Both the position numbers and the translations under genes were made by a program. The notes under the pieces were generated by a model. It was not told where the DNA came from. It did no database searches and worked only from the letters and a program-made list of their open reading frames with translations. Below, in pieces: positions 1-8,244 of a stretch of DNA of 64,000 nucleotides (position 1 is the first letter of the stretch; each line of letters starts with the position of its first letter). Origin of the DNA: CAYOEJ01 sp964403015 (GTDB taxonomy: Bacteria > Actinomycetota > Actinomycetes > Actinomycetales > Actinomycetaceae); assembly GCA_964403015.1 (NCBI GenBank), contig CAYOEJ010000001.1, positions 1-64,000 on the forward strand. The letters are read 5' to 3'.

Positions 1-49
1 TCCGACCGGCGAGCGGGCGCTAAAGAGTCTTGTTCGTGGGTGACTGATG

Positions 50-65
50 TGAACCCACGACCCCT
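50..65 (+). repeat. Candidate att half-site, 16-bp copy of tRNA-Pro sequence
   Basis: The 16 bases TGAACCCACGACCCCT occur here and again at 1202-1217, inside the tRNA-Pro gene, in the same orientation. The two copies flank the integrase remnant at 216-1106. Tyrosine integrases commonly recombine into the 3' half of tRNA genes and leave such direct repeats, so this is read as the distal attachment site of a decayed element. The copy also forms the right arm of a small hairpin (35-41 with 53-59). Only the repeat itself is seen; the att role is inferred. Confidence 0.5.
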
Positions 66-215
66 CATTGGATTATCTGTTGACGTATCGACGTTTAACC
101 CGCGTGTTACTGCCAATATCTCGGACCGAGGTTAAGCCCTATCTTCCATCACTTGCCATCGGTTCCCATGATGTTACACCCTTTAGGGGGTGAGCAAAGG
201 GGGTGAATCACTGGC

Positions 216-1106
216 ATGGCTAAACGTCGATCATTTGGGAAGATTCGTAAGGTGCCGCGTAGGACTTTCAAGGGCGGCATCGGACATGAAGCATGATTCG
301 CTAATCCACGATTCGGCTACCAGGGCGAGCCCCGGCGCATAACTAAGACCTTCAAGCAAACGACAGTAGCGAGCAGGTGGCTTGCTGAGCAAGAGACAAA
401 GATTGATCGAGGTGCTTGGGTGTCCCTGTCGCAGTTGCGGGAGACTGAGGATCGGGCGAAGGTCGAGAGTCGGCGCGCTAAGCGGACGTTCAAAGAGTTT
501 GCTGACACGTGGACTAAGAAGCGGACGCAGCGCCATAAACAGTCTGTGAAGCGTACGAATGAGTCTTTGCTCAGAAATCATCTACTCCCCCGATGGGGCG
601 ATGTCGCCCTAGTAGATATAACGCCGGAAGCGGTCGATGACTGGGCCCTGGTCGAGCTCGCCCCCGGCCGTCCAGGAGCACGCCGGCACGCCTATGAGCT
701 GTTTAGGGCGATCATGCGGTCTGCTGAGGCCCTCAATATTGTTGAGGTGTCTCCCTGCACGTCTGAGACGGATGAGAATGTAGCAGCGTCATGCAAAGCT
801 GAAGAGTCACGTCGCCATGCGGCTCGAGGACTTTCCGACCTTGAGATTGAAGGACTAGTGCGAGAACTGCCGGATTCGATGTTGCCGATGTTTAAGTTCA
901 TGCTCATGACCGGGATCAGACTCGGTGAGGCACGTGAGTTGAGGTGGAAAGATATCAACTTCTCCGAGGGCACCTTCTCACCCCGGCAGATGGTGTTGGA
1001 GTATTGTTGGTCATGGCGGTGCCTTCCAGCTAGGTATCGTCCAGCCCACCAAGTATTTGAGTACTGTGGTGGGCATCTTATTTCGATACCGGCATCGCCG
1101 CCGTAG
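216..1106 (+). pseudogene. Tyrosine recombinase (phage-type integrase) remnant
   Basis: An ATG at 216 after a GGGGGTGA ribosome-binding stretch opens MAKRRSFGKIRKVP, a usual integrase N-terminus. The same frame meets TGA at 294-296 and then continues with integrase-like sequence (ITKTFKQTT..WLAEQETKIDRGAW), the SAM-like core-binding domain, and the start of the catalytic domain with TGIRLGEARELRWKDI, which carries the first catalytic Arg. After about base 975 similarity ends. The His-x-x-Arg and Tyr motifs are absent and the frame runs into unrelated sequence up to 1106. It is therefore both interrupted and 3'-truncated. An internal GTG at 420 could give a 228-aa fragment but no active recombinase. 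It lies between tRNA-Pro and the distal repeat copy. Confidence 0.8.
1045..1073 (+). terminator. Hairpin at the integrase remnant's 3' end
   Basis: CCCACCAAGTA pairs with TACTGTGGTGGG around a short loop, followed by CATCTTATTT on the plus strand. It is terminator-like and sits where the truncated integrase frame has left its family sequence. The T-run is imperfect, so the role is uncertain. Confidence 0.35.
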
Positions 1107-1140
1107 AGGGGCGGATAAGGGGGCGACCCCTCAATGAAGA

Positions 1141-1177
1141 AACGCTGGCATCTCGTTTTCGTTGAGATACCAGCGTT
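1141..1177 (-). terminator. Rho-independent terminator after tRNA-Pro
   Basis: Bases 1141-1155 pair with 1163-1177 over 15 positions with wobble pairs, around a short loop. Read on the minus strand, the stem is followed by TTTCTTC. It lies six bases beyond the encoded CCA end of tRNA-Pro, which is transcribed leftward, and fits a terminator for it. Confidence 0.7.
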
Positions 1178-1182
1178 CTACA

Positions 1183-1259
<77 letters not shown>

Positions 1260-1337
1260 TTTTCCAACTACTCAAGATTAGCCAACACGAGCGGAGTTTT
1301 CCAATTCCTATGCGGCTTGAGTTTCGTGGGTGTTGTC

Positions 1338-2102
1338 TCAGTTACGGATTCGCACGGAAAGACAGGTCACGCAACCTTCAGTTTTTTCAAACTCCGTCAT
1401 AGGAGTGGTGATGACATGGAATCCTTCCGCAGAGAGCATCGCTGCTGTCTTCGGGCCAGACTCCGAGAGCATCACGGTATCGCCACCGAGCAAGATGACC
1501 TGTGATCCGAGAAATTCGGGAGCCCTGCGATAGCCGGGGAAATATTTTTCTTCTGGCGCATAGTCCGGGTGTGCGAGGAACGTCCCGTCCGGCAGTGCAG
1601 TAATAGCCGACTTCAAATGAAGTGCCTTCTCGACCGGAACCGCAGTGACTTCAACCCCATGCTTTCCGAGGATCTCTCGCAACGCTGCGATTCCGGCGTC
1701 GTTAGTTCTTGTTGACTTACCCACCCACACGTGGTCGCCAAACTTGAGGATGTCTCCACCTTCAAGAAAAGCCCCCTCGGGTAGTTCCACGACGTCAAAA
1801 CCAAGCGATTCAACGGCCGTGCGAACTCCGGCGTGTTCTGGCTGACGGGATGGGTAGCGAAGGCTCGTCATTACCGCGGTATTGCCATACGTGAACACCG
1901 TGTCTTCAATAAAGACTGAGTCTGGGCAATCCGGGGCTGGCTCGACATCGATAACCGCGGCGTAATCGGTCAAGATCTCCCTGTAGTTAGTCCACTGCTC
2001 TAAGGCAAGGTCTGCCGAAACCGCATCGGGTTCAAGATGGGTGAGGAGACCGTCTGCCAGTGAGGGCGAAGGCTTACGTACAAGCACAGTCGATAGATTC
2101 AT
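1338..2102 (-). CDS. ddaH: N(G),N(G)-dimethylarginine dimethylaminohydrolase (dimethylargininase)
   Basis: This 254-aa protein belongs to the amidinotransferase/DDAH family, cytosolic enzymes that hydrolyse methylated arginines to citrulline and methylamines. Visible family motifs are FIEDTVF (64-70), EGGDIL (114-119), the catalytic His in ALHLKSAIT (His162) and the C-terminal nucleophile in VTCLSVRIR (Cys247). Length is normal. It is transcribed divergently from pepN, and the two 5' ends are only about 70 bases apart. No dedicated partner gene is nearby, so the physiological substrate (dimethylarginine versus a related guanidino compound) is inferred from family similarity only. Confidence 0.88.
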   Translation of the reverse strand: MNLSTVLVRKPSPSLADGLLTHLEPDAVSADLALEQWTNYREILTDYAAVIDVEPAPDCPDSVFIEDTVFTYGNTAVMTSLRYPSRQPEHAGVRTAVESLGFDVVELPEGAFLEGGDILKFGDHVWVGKSTRTNDAGIAALREILGKHGVEVTAVPVEKALHLKSAITALPDGTFLAHPDYAPEEKYFPGYRRAPEFLGSQVILLGGDTVMLSESGPKTAAMLSAEGFHVITTPMTEFEKTEGCVTCLSVRIRN

Positions 2103-2170
2103 GCCAACCAGCCTACAACGCGACAGAGTTCTATTTTGAAGTACCTAGCTTTACGCGATTGAATGGAGTC

Positions 2171-4711
2171 GTGACTGAGAACCTTAAGCGCTCCGAAGCG
2201 CAGACACGCAGCAAAGCCCTTCGAATCGAATGCCACGAGATCATCTTGGACGTACGCGAGGCGGTGGTGCCCAGTTCAAAGACATTTACGGTCAACAGCC
2301 ACATCCGGGTTGAAGTACGCGAAGCTATCACTACCTTCATTGATTTCTTGGGCGAGAGTGTCTCGAGCGTGAAGGTCGATGGCTGGGATACGGACGTCGA
2401 GTTCGACGGAGCTCGCATCACTCTTCCGCAGCTTTCACCGGGCGAACATAATCTGTCCATTACAGGACAGGCACGCTACTCGACGACGGGGGAGGGCCTC
2501 CATCGCTTCGTTGACCCCGAGGACAACGAAACATACCTTTACTCTCAGTTTGAACCCGCCGATGCCCGCCGCGTTTTCCCTAACTTCGAGCAGCCAGACC
2601 TGAAGACACCCTTCAAGATTTCTATTCTGGCGCCGCGAAGTTGGGTTGTGCTGTCGAACGGCGCCGAAGACCATCGCACCGATGTGGATACCAATTCACT
2701 TGGGCAGGCGTGCAGTTGCTGGAGTTTCGTCGAGACCAAGCCAATGCCCACCTACCTCACGGCATTTATTTGCGGCCCCTATACAGGTTTCGACGATGTG
2801 ATAGAGCTCGATAACCAGCGGATTGATCTTGGCTTTTACTGCAGGACAAGCCTGGCCCCGTACTTTGACCTCGACGATATTTCCACGGTCACCAAGCAGG
2901 GTTTGCACGCATTTCCGGCGGCTTTTGACTTCAAGTATCCGTGGGGAAAGTACGACTCCGTGTTCGTACCCGAATACAACCTCGGCGCAATGGAGAATCC
3001 CGGCTGCGTGACTTTCAACGAAGACGCCTACATCCATCGTGGACTGTCCACTCGCGCACAGCGTGCGGGGCGCGCCAACACCATCCTTCACGAGATGTCC
3101 CACATGTGGTTTGGTGACCTCACCACACCGACGTGGTGGGATGATCTCTGGCTGAAGGAGTCTTTCGCAGAATTCATGGGGGCCTGGGCCTCCGCCGAAG
3201 CCACGCAATACAAGGAAGCCTGGGTTAACTTCGCAGGCCAGCGAGTCTCTTGGGCCCTTCAGAACGACCAATACCCAACCACCCACCCCATCGTCGCTGA
3301 CGTACCCGATCTTGAGGCTGCAGATCAGGTATTCGACGGCATTACCTATGCCAAGGGCGCCGCCGCACTGCGTCAGTTGGTTGCATGGGTTGGCGAAGAG
3401 GCGTTCTTCAACGGTGCACGCGCGTACTTCCGCGACCATGCATTCGCGAACGCGACTCTCGACGATTTGCTTGACGCACTTGAGCGCGCCTCTGGACGTG
3501 ACTTGCGTGAATGGAGTCGCGAATGGCTCCAGACGGCAGGGGTCTCAACTGTCAGAGTTCAGCGTACCGACGACGGTGTGCTGCTAACGCAGGAAGGAAC
3601 CGACCCGACAACGGGCAAGAGAATCACGCGTCCGCATCGGCTCAAGGTGTCAGGATGGAGCGATACCGGTGGCGTACTTTCAATGGAAGGGTCTGTAACG
3701 ATCGATCTTCGCGATAGCGTTCATATTCCTTGGGAAGACCTCGGTGGGGCAGACGTTGACCTCATTCTTCCCAACGACGACGCCTTGTCCTACATCAAGA
3801 TCACCTTCGACGAACGTTCCGCTCGGACCGCGATAGACATAGATCTCGATAACGATCTTTCGCGATCGGTGGTGAGTTCCGCTCTTTGGCAAATGACTCG
3901 CGACGGGCTGATGGGGGCGCACAACTACGCCCAGTTCACAGCAGCACAGCCCGACCTCGGCGATTCAGGACTCCTATCCCAGCGCACGCTCGCGTCAGTG
4001 GGTGCACTTCGTCGCTTCACTGCGACGGAATATCGCGCCGCAGCACAAGACGAATTCTTCGCCGCGGCTCTCGAGGCGTGGGAGCAAAGCACCCCGGGAT
4101 CGGATCAGCATACGATTTGGACACGCACCCTGTCTCGCATAGGTGCGACGCTGCCGGATCGCGACTCCGACATTGGCACGGTCCTCGACCGTACCGATGA
4201 CCGTGACCTACGCTGGATGCTCCTCACCACACGCGCAGCCCACGGTGGCGTTGACAAAGCCACATTGGATGCCGAGCTGGAGAAATCAAAGAGCGCCACC
4301 GACGTCGTCGCCCATCTCGAAGCTGTTGCTTCTCTTCCCGGAGATCGCGCCGGAACTCTTCAGAGAATTCTTAACGGCGACGTATCAAACGACCATATTT
4401 CTGCGCTCATTAGCGGATTTACCCACCCGGCACGCACCGAGGAAGCTCGCAAAGTGCTGCCGGACTACTTTGAGAGGATAAGCGACGTATGGTCGCGCCA
4501 CTCTCAGGAGATTGCAGAACGCATCATTTACGGTCTTTATCCGTTCTCTGATCACGATACACAAGCTGGTGAGAATGCCGAACTAACAGCAGCAACAAGG
4601 TGGCTGGATGACAACCTAGATGCGCCGTCCGCGCTGCGCAAGATTGTGCTCGATTGCCGAGATGATCACGAGCGCATGCTCAAAAACCAAGCACTCGATA
4701 ACAAGAGTTAG
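2171..4711 (+). CDS. pepN: Aminopeptidase N (M1 family metallopeptidase)
   Basis: This is an 846-aa cytosolic zinc aminopeptidase that removes N-terminal residues from peptides. The exopeptidase motif GAMEN is at 272-276. The zinc site HEMSH (307-311) is followed 18 residues later by the third ligand Glu in KESFAEF (Glu330), and a C-terminal ERAP1-like helical domain follows. The GTG at 2171 is chosen as start because the product then begins TENLKRSEAQTRSKAL, the usual actinobacterial PepN N-terminus, and a GGAG lies just upstream. The frame is open further 5' to 2060 but that part overlaps the divergent ddaH and has no family similarity. It is probably monocistronic. Confidence 0.93.
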   Translation: MTENLKRSEAQTRSKALRIECHEIILDVREAVVPSSKTFTVNSHIRVEVREAITTFIDFLGESVSSVKVDGWDTDVEFDGARITLPQLSPGEHNLSITGQARYSTTGEGLHRFVDPEDNETYLYSQFEPADARRVFPNFEQPDLKTPFKISILAPRSWVVLSNGAEDHRTDVDTNSLGQACSCWSFVETKPMPTYLTAFICGPYTGFDDVIELDNQRIDLGFYCRTSLAPYFDLDDISTVTKQGLHAFPAAFDFKYPWGKYDSVFVPEYNLGAMENPGCVTFNEDAYIHRGLSTRAQRAGRANTILHEMSHMWFGDLTTPTWWDDLWLKESFAEFMGAWASAEATQYKEAWVNFAGQRVSWALQNDQYPTTHPIVADVPDLEAADQVFDGITYAKGAAALRQLVAWVGEEAFFNGARAYFRDHAFANATLDDLLDALERASGRDLREWSREWLQTAGVSTVRVQRTDDGVLLTQEGTDPTTGKRITRPHRLKVSGWSDTGGVLSMEGSVTIDLRDSVHIPWEDLGGADVDLILPNDDALSYIKITFDERSARTAIDIDLDNDLSRSVVSSALWQMTRDGLMGAHNYAQFTAAQPDLGDSGLLSQRTLASVGALRRFTATEYRAAAQDEFFAAALEAWEQSTPGSDQHTIWTRTLSRIGATLPDRDSDIGTVLDRTDDRDLRWMLLTTRAAHGGVDKATLDAELEKSKSATDVVAHLEAVASLPGDRAGTLQRILNGDVSNDHISALISGFTHPARTEEARKVLPDYFERISDVWSRHSQEIAERIIYGLYPFSDHDTQAGENAELTAATRWLDDNLDAPSALRKIVLDCRDDHERMLKNQALDNKS

Positions 4712-4762
4712 TAGGACTTTTTACCGATTTAGGAAGCATAAATCGTACTTGCGTCCACAGGT

Positions 4763-4791
4763 TTGATCATAATTTCACTCCCGCATATCAA
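4763..4791 (+). promoter_or_regulatory. Predicted sigma-70-type promoter of garA-ftsR
   Basis: TTGATC (4763-4768) and TATCAA (4786-4791) are separated by 17 bases and lie about 50 bases ahead of the garA start at 4841. The boxes fit the consensus moderately well. The assignment is by eye. Confidence 0.45.
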
Positions 4792-4840
4792 GGGCAAAAG
4801 TTTTAGGTTAAAGTGGAGAGCAATCGACGGAGGAGGAGCG

Positions 4841-5323
4841 ATGAGAGAATTCGATGCGTCACAGAGCGCAGGAGACCCGAGGTCCACAACGCGCTTTACT
4901 GCGATCACTTCTCATTCGGAAACCCCGGCAAAAAGTCGTGGCCTAGATGCTGAGGATATTGCGACAATCAATGCATTGCCAGCCACCTCCGCGCTACTTA
5001 TTTCGCTTCACGGGCCGAACTCTGGAGCACGTTTCTTGCTCAATGCAGACTCCACAACAGTCGGGCGCCATCCAAAGTCGGATATCTTCTTAGACGACGT
5101 GACCGTGTCACGCAAGCATGCATATTTCTTGCGCTCAGGTTCTGACTTTTATGTGCGTGATTCCCGTTCCCTCAATGGCACGTATGTGAATCTTCAGCAG
5201 ATTGAAGAAGCCCGGCTCTCTGATGGGGACGAAGTCAGAATTGGAAAGTTCCAGCTGATCTTCTACGGCTCACCTGCGGCTGAGAATGCCGGTGAACCCG
5301 CCGCACCTGAGGCGGGCGAATGA
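4841..5323 (+). CDS. garA: FHA-domain regulatory protein, GarA/OdhI type
   Basis: A 160-aa forkhead-associated (phosphothreonine-binding) protein. The FHA core GRHPKSDI (75-82), SRKH (90-93) and LNGTYVN is intact. GarA/OdhI proteins switch 2-oxoglutarate dehydrogenase and glutamate metabolism after phosphorylation by Ser/Thr kinases on an N-terminal Thr pair. Here a Thr-Thr pair (16-17) lies in a degenerate context, so kinase control is inferred rather than seen. The start at 4841 is supported by AGGAGGAG directly upstream. Its stop overlaps the ftsR start by 4 bases, and the garA-ftsR-MerR order matches mycobacterial Rv1827-Rv1828-Rv1830. Confidence 0.85.
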   Translation: MREFDASQSAGDPRSTTRFTAITSHSETPAKSRGLDAEDIATINALPATSALLISLHGPNSGARFLLNADSTTVGRHPKSDIFLDDVTVSRKHAYFLRSGSDFYVRDSRSLNGTYVNLQQIEEARLSDGDEVRIGKFQLIFYGSPAAENAGEPAAPEAGE

Positions 5324-6069
5324 CTCCTCTGGCACAACCTGCTTGGGAGGACAACGTCCCGAGTTCGTGGCCACAGGACGTATCGCATGATCCCACACTC
5401 AAGATTGGCGAAGTCCTCAAGCTCTTGAGTTCGGAGTTCCCGTTTCTAGCAGCCTCGAAAATTCGTTACTTGGATTCGCAGGAGCTCATTACTCCGCAGC
5501 GCACTGACTCTAATCAGAGGCTCTTTTCGCACGCGGATGTAGAACGGCTCCGTTTCATTCTGACCGAGCAGCGTGATCGCTACGTTCGGCTTCCGCAAAT
5601 CAAGGAGATGCTGCGTCAACTCGATAGCGGTGAGTCCGAGCACGACCACCCGGGTCGGATGCGCGCATTGGCATCTGATGAGGTACAAATGCCTCGGCCT
5701 GGTACGCGGCTGCATAAGAAGGAGCTCGCTGACCTCGTTGGGGCCTCCATGGCTCAGATCGATCGGTACATCGATGCCGGACTTCTCGTGCCTGATTCGC
5801 GTGGACGTCTTACCTCGCAGGCTGTAGATATCGTTCGATATGCGACGCTTCTCGAAGAGTCCGGAATGGATATCCGCCAACTCAAGTCCGTCCGTAACTC
5901 TGCTCACTCCCACGCCGTCACAGTGGTATCTATGCTCGCCGCGGAGCGTGCCCGCAACACTCCCGTAGCCAAGGAACGCGTAATCGCTGAAACCGGTGAA
6001 CTCTCAGCGATGCTGACGAATCTCTATCGCTCATTGCTCCTCGAAAACGTGGACGTAGAGCTACGCTAA
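5320..6069 (+). CDS. ftsR: MerR-family transcriptional regulator FtsR
   Basis: This 249-aa cytosolic DNA-binding protein has a MerR-type winged helix near residues 27-62 (LKIGEVLKLL..SKIRYLDSQELI) followed by a helical region. The second half repeats a helix-turn-helix-like segment (KELADLVGASMAQIDRYIDAGLL), as in the FtsR/Rv1828 family, which activates ftsZ in corynebacteria. It is translationally coupled to garA by an ATGA overlap. The order garA-ftsR is conserved across actinobacteria and is the main reason for the specific name. Its target here is not visible. Confidence 0.82.
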   Translation: MTPLAQPAWEDNVPSSWPQDVSHDPTLKIGEVLKLLSSEFPFLAASKIRYLDSQELITPQRTDSNQRLFSHADVERLRFILTEQRDRYVRLPQIKEMLRQLDSGESEHDHPGRMRALASDEVQMPRPGTRLHKKELADLVGASMAQIDRYIDAGLLVPDSRGRLTSQAVDIVRYATLLEESGMDIRQLKSVRNSAHSHAVTVVSMLAAERARNTPVAKERVIAETGELSAMLTNLYRSLLLENVDVELR

Positions 6070-6083
6070 TTACGGCGAACTAC

Positions 6084-6100
6084 CTCAAGTAGTACTTGAG
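6084..6100. promoter_or_regulatory. 17-bp perfect palindrome between ftsR and the next MerR gene
   Basis: CTCAAGTA-G-TACTTGAG is a perfect inverted repeat 15 bases after the ftsR stop and about 40 bases upstream of the predicted -35 box of the next merR gene. No T-run follows on either strand, so an operator is more likely than a terminator. MerR or FtsR binding is a guess. Confidence 0.4.
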
Positions 6101-6141
6101 ACACGGCCGTGCGACACACCGCGCCGAGTTTAACGATGTCG

Positions 6142-6170
6142 TTGAGAATCACGCGGCTGGGGCATAATCT
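6142..6170 (+). promoter_or_regulatory. Predicted promoter of the second MerR gene
   Basis: TTGAGA (6142-6147) and TAATCT (6165-6170) are separated by exactly 17 bases and lie 30 bases before the GTG start at 6201. Both boxes match the sigma-70 consensus well. Confidence 0.6.
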
Positions 6171-6200
6171 GAATGTAGTCATTTTTACAAGGAGGCTGAC

Positions 6201-6761
6201 GTGAGCGACGCAACCGCACAAGGCGTTCATCCGCAGCGAGCACAACAGATGCTTTTTGGAGATACGCTGCCGGATCTCGATAGTGAGACCGGCTACCGTG
6301 GTCCCGCCGTTTGCCGCGCAGTAGGCATCACATACCGCCAACTCGACTACTGGGATCGTATTGGATTGGTTGAGCCTTCCATTCGATCCGCACACGGATC
6401 CGGCTCGCAGCGCCTGTACTCGTTCCGCGACATTCTTGTATTGAAGGTCGTTAAGCGTCTTCTCGACACCGGAGTCTCACTCCAGCAAATCCGCGTGGCA
6501 GTCGCACAACTTGCCGAATACGGGGTAGAGGATCTCGCGGTTATCACGCTGATGTCTGACGGTGCCTCGGTCTACCTGTGCACGTCCAACGATGAGGTTA
6601 TCGATCTTATCGCGGGAGGTCAGGGTGTTTTCGGAATTGCTGTGGGACGTGTTTGGCGCGAAGTCGAAGGCTCACTCAGCGAACTTCCAACAGAGCGCGC
6701 CGAGGATGCGGTTGTCGACGAACTCGCTGCGCGCCGCGCAGCGCGACGTAACGTTATGTAG
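6201..6761 (+). CDS. MerR-family transcriptional regulator (Rv1830-like)
   Basis: This 186-aa regulator starts with GTG preceded by AAGGAGG. The MerR helix-turn-helix spans about residues 32-100 (CRAVGITYRQLDYWDRIGLVEPS, then a wing with GSQRLYSFRDILVLKVV and a dimerization helix). The C-terminal part is short, without the cysteines of metal-sensing MerR proteins. It corresponds in size and position to the second MerR gene of the garA-ftsR cluster in mycobacteria (Rv1830), but the intervening DUF151 nuclease gene found there is absent here. It has its own promoter and a strong terminator behind it. The regulated genes are unknown. Confidence 0.82.
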   Translation: MSDATAQGVHPQRAQQMLFGDTLPDLDSETGYRGPAVCRAVGITYRQLDYWDRIGLVEPSIRSAHGSGSQRLYSFRDILVLKVVKRLLDTGVSLQQIRVAVAQLAEYGVEDLAVITLMSDGASVYLCTSNDEVIDLIAGGQGVFGIAVGRVWREVEGSLSELPTERAEDAVVDELAARRAARRNVM

Positions 6762-6782
6762 CGCTTATTCTTTATCAGGTAT

Positions 6783-6814
6783 CCCGCGAGTGAATCACTT
6801 GCGGGGTCCGTTTT
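6783..6814 (+). terminator. Rho-independent terminator after the MerR gene
   Basis: CCCGCGAGTG pairs with CACTTGCGGG (one G-T wobble) around a 3-base loop. GTCCG and TTTT follow. It closes the garA-ftsR-MerR block. Confidence 0.8.
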
Positions 6815-6831
6815 GTGCATAGCATTGACTT

Positions 6832-7425
6832 ATGGCGCGAACGGCACAACCAATGGGAAAAGACAGGCGAGCGAGGCTCTTTCAGGCTGCAGCTAAGGAA
6901 TTCGCCTCAGGCTATTCGGACGCCTCGCTCAACCAGATCCTCAAAGATGCCGGATTCTCGAAGTCATCCTTCTATCACTATTTTGCGGATAAGGAAGAGC
7001 TGTTTAACATCGTGGCCGGTGCCGCAATTGAAGAGTGCGCTGCGAAGATTTCCATTCCGGACCCGGGGGAGTTGTCTGCTGAGACCTACTGGCGTGGCGT
7101 TCGATCCGTGATTGATGATCTCGCCGAGAATTCTGAGCCGGGATCAGCCGTTCAGTGGCTGGCCGTTGTCGGCTTTCAGCCAGATAGCCCCAAGGGCGGT
7201 CCGATTGGATTCCTACGAGGTCACATTCAAGCCTGGCTTGTGGCTATGATGCGGTGCGCACGTGAGCTCGGCGTGCTTCAAACAGAACTATCCGAGGGGT
7301 TGCAAGCTCAGCTTGCCGAGAGCATTTTGCTGACGATACTCAGTTGGATAAACGATCATCCAGAGGAGAGTGAGTCAGCGTGGCAGGCATTGGAGCCAAT
7401 GCTTCAGGCACTCACGCGGCACTAA
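6832..7425 (+). CDS. TetR/AcrR-family transcriptional regulator
   Basis: A 197-aa regulator with an N-terminal TetR helix-turn-helix at about residues 14-60: KEFASGYSDASLNQILKDAG is the first half and FSKSSFYHYFADKEELF the recognition helix. The rest is an all-helical ligand-binding domain without recognisable specificity. It sits tandem with a second TetR gene and upstream of a ketosteroid-dehydrogenase-like flavoprotein. The two may be local regulators, but nothing in the sequence names the ligand. The MGKDRRARL methionine eight codons in is an alternative start. Confidence 0.8.
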   Translation: MARTAQPMGKDRRARLFQAAAKEFASGYSDASLNQILKDAGFSKSSFYHYFADKEELFNIVAGAAIEECAAKISIPDPGELSAETYWRGVRSVIDDLAENSEPGSAVQWLAVVGFQPDSPKGGPIGFLRGHIQAWLVAMMRCARELGVLQTELSEGLQAQLAESILLTILSWINDHPEESESAWQALEPMLQALTRH

Positions 7426-7428
7426 AAC

Positions 7429-7445
7429 TGGCTAGTTCCTAGCCA
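7429..7445. terminator. Short hairpin after the first TetR gene
   Basis: TGGCTAG-TTC-CTAGCCA lies directly behind the stop codon at 7425. No T-run follows, so termination would be weak. It may instead be a small operator. Confidence 0.3.
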
Positions 7446-7502
7446 TCCACGGCACGGGCTAACCGATAGTCGTTAAAGTGCATTCTCAATGGCCGCACAG
7501 GT

Positions 7503-7529
7503 TTGTATCCGTGCACACGATTGTATCCG
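7503..7529 (+). promoter_or_regulatory. Possible TetR operator: repeated TTGTATCCG
   Basis: TTGTATCCG occurs at 7503-7511 and 7521-7529, two turns apart, with an imperfect palindrome CGTGCACACG between them. The block lies 20-50 bases before the ATG at 7552, where an autoregulatory TetR operator is expected. Its presence argues against a translation start at 7489. Function is inferred. Confidence 0.35.
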
Positions 7530-7551
7530 CCAAGTGCCGTATTCTCGTTGT

Positions 7552-8133
7552 ATGGCTCAAAGGAAAGATGCACGGCGAAACCGGGAAGAGATTATCGCCG
7601 CCGCAAAGCGAGTATTCGCTCAGCACGGCGTCAACGCACCGATCTCCATGATCTACGAAGAAGCCCAGGTAGGTCGAGCCACGTTCTACCGTAACTTCAA
7701 CAGCCGCAATGATCTGATCCACGGCATCTACCTCTATCAGCTAGAACAGCTGGAGGAACTAGCTAACGAGGACAAGGATGACGGCCTTCGACGCGTCATT
7801 GAGGGCTATATTCACTTCGTTGCACAATCACCAAATCTCTTGAGTGTTTTCGTGATGGGACCCGAACACTTTGGCACGTTGGAGTCGATGCGACATCGTT
7901 ACTTCACTTTCTTGGACGGTGTTCTTCAGCAGTCCATAGAAAAGGGAGACGTGCCGAAGAAGACCACAATCGAGGATCTCAATATGCTCCTTGCGATGGT
8001 TCAGGGAGTCATTCTCCTTCGGGACAATCCGAACACCAAGTCGCGCACCCGGTTCGCTCTTGAGGTAGTCGATTCTTACTTCGGGTGGGGGAATCATTCC
8101 GATGAGAAGCCGAAGGGCCAGCCAAGAGAGTAA
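7552..8133 (+). CDS. TetR/AcrR-family transcriptional regulator
   Basis: A 193-aa regulator. The N-terminal helix-turn-helix is clear (REEIIAAAKRVFAQHG, then EEAQVGRATFYRNFNSRNDLIHGIYL), followed by a helical sensor domain. ATG 7552 is preferred over the upstream ATG at 7489 because the product then starts MAQRKDARRN, typical for the family, and because the extra 21 codons would cover repeated operator-like DNA. No Shine-Dalgarno is evident; TATTCT at 7540-7545 leaves room only for a leaderless or very short leader. It is the immediate upstream neighbour of the flavoprotein gene and the better candidate for its regulator. Confidence 0.8.
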   Translation: MAQRKDARRNREEIIAAAKRVFAQHGVNAPISMIYEEAQVGRATFYRNFNSRNDLIHGIYLYQLEQLEELANEDKDDGLRRVIEGYIHFVAQSPNLLSVFVMGPEHFGTLESMRHRYFTFLDGVLQQSIEKGDVPKKTTIEDLNMLLAMVQGVILLRDNPNTKSRTRFALEVVDSYFGWGNHSDEKPKGQPRE

Positions 8134-8244
8134 TTGAGACGGAGTGTTTTAGTATTCTCACTTAGGTCCTTAATCCACGCTTTCATGGCCTAGACCACAG
8201 GGGTTCGACATAATGGAACGAACAGTGACTTAGGAGGATATCCG

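Noticed and set aside
35..65. A second partial tRNA at the left edge
   Set aside because: Only the 16-base T-arm part is present. No anticodon or acceptor stem can be built around it, so it is treated as an att-type repeat.
2696..3439. Long open frame on the minus strand inside pepN (247 codons)
   Set aside because: It is antisense to the conserved catalytic part of PepN, has no ribosome-binding site and reads as low-complexity shadow sequence.
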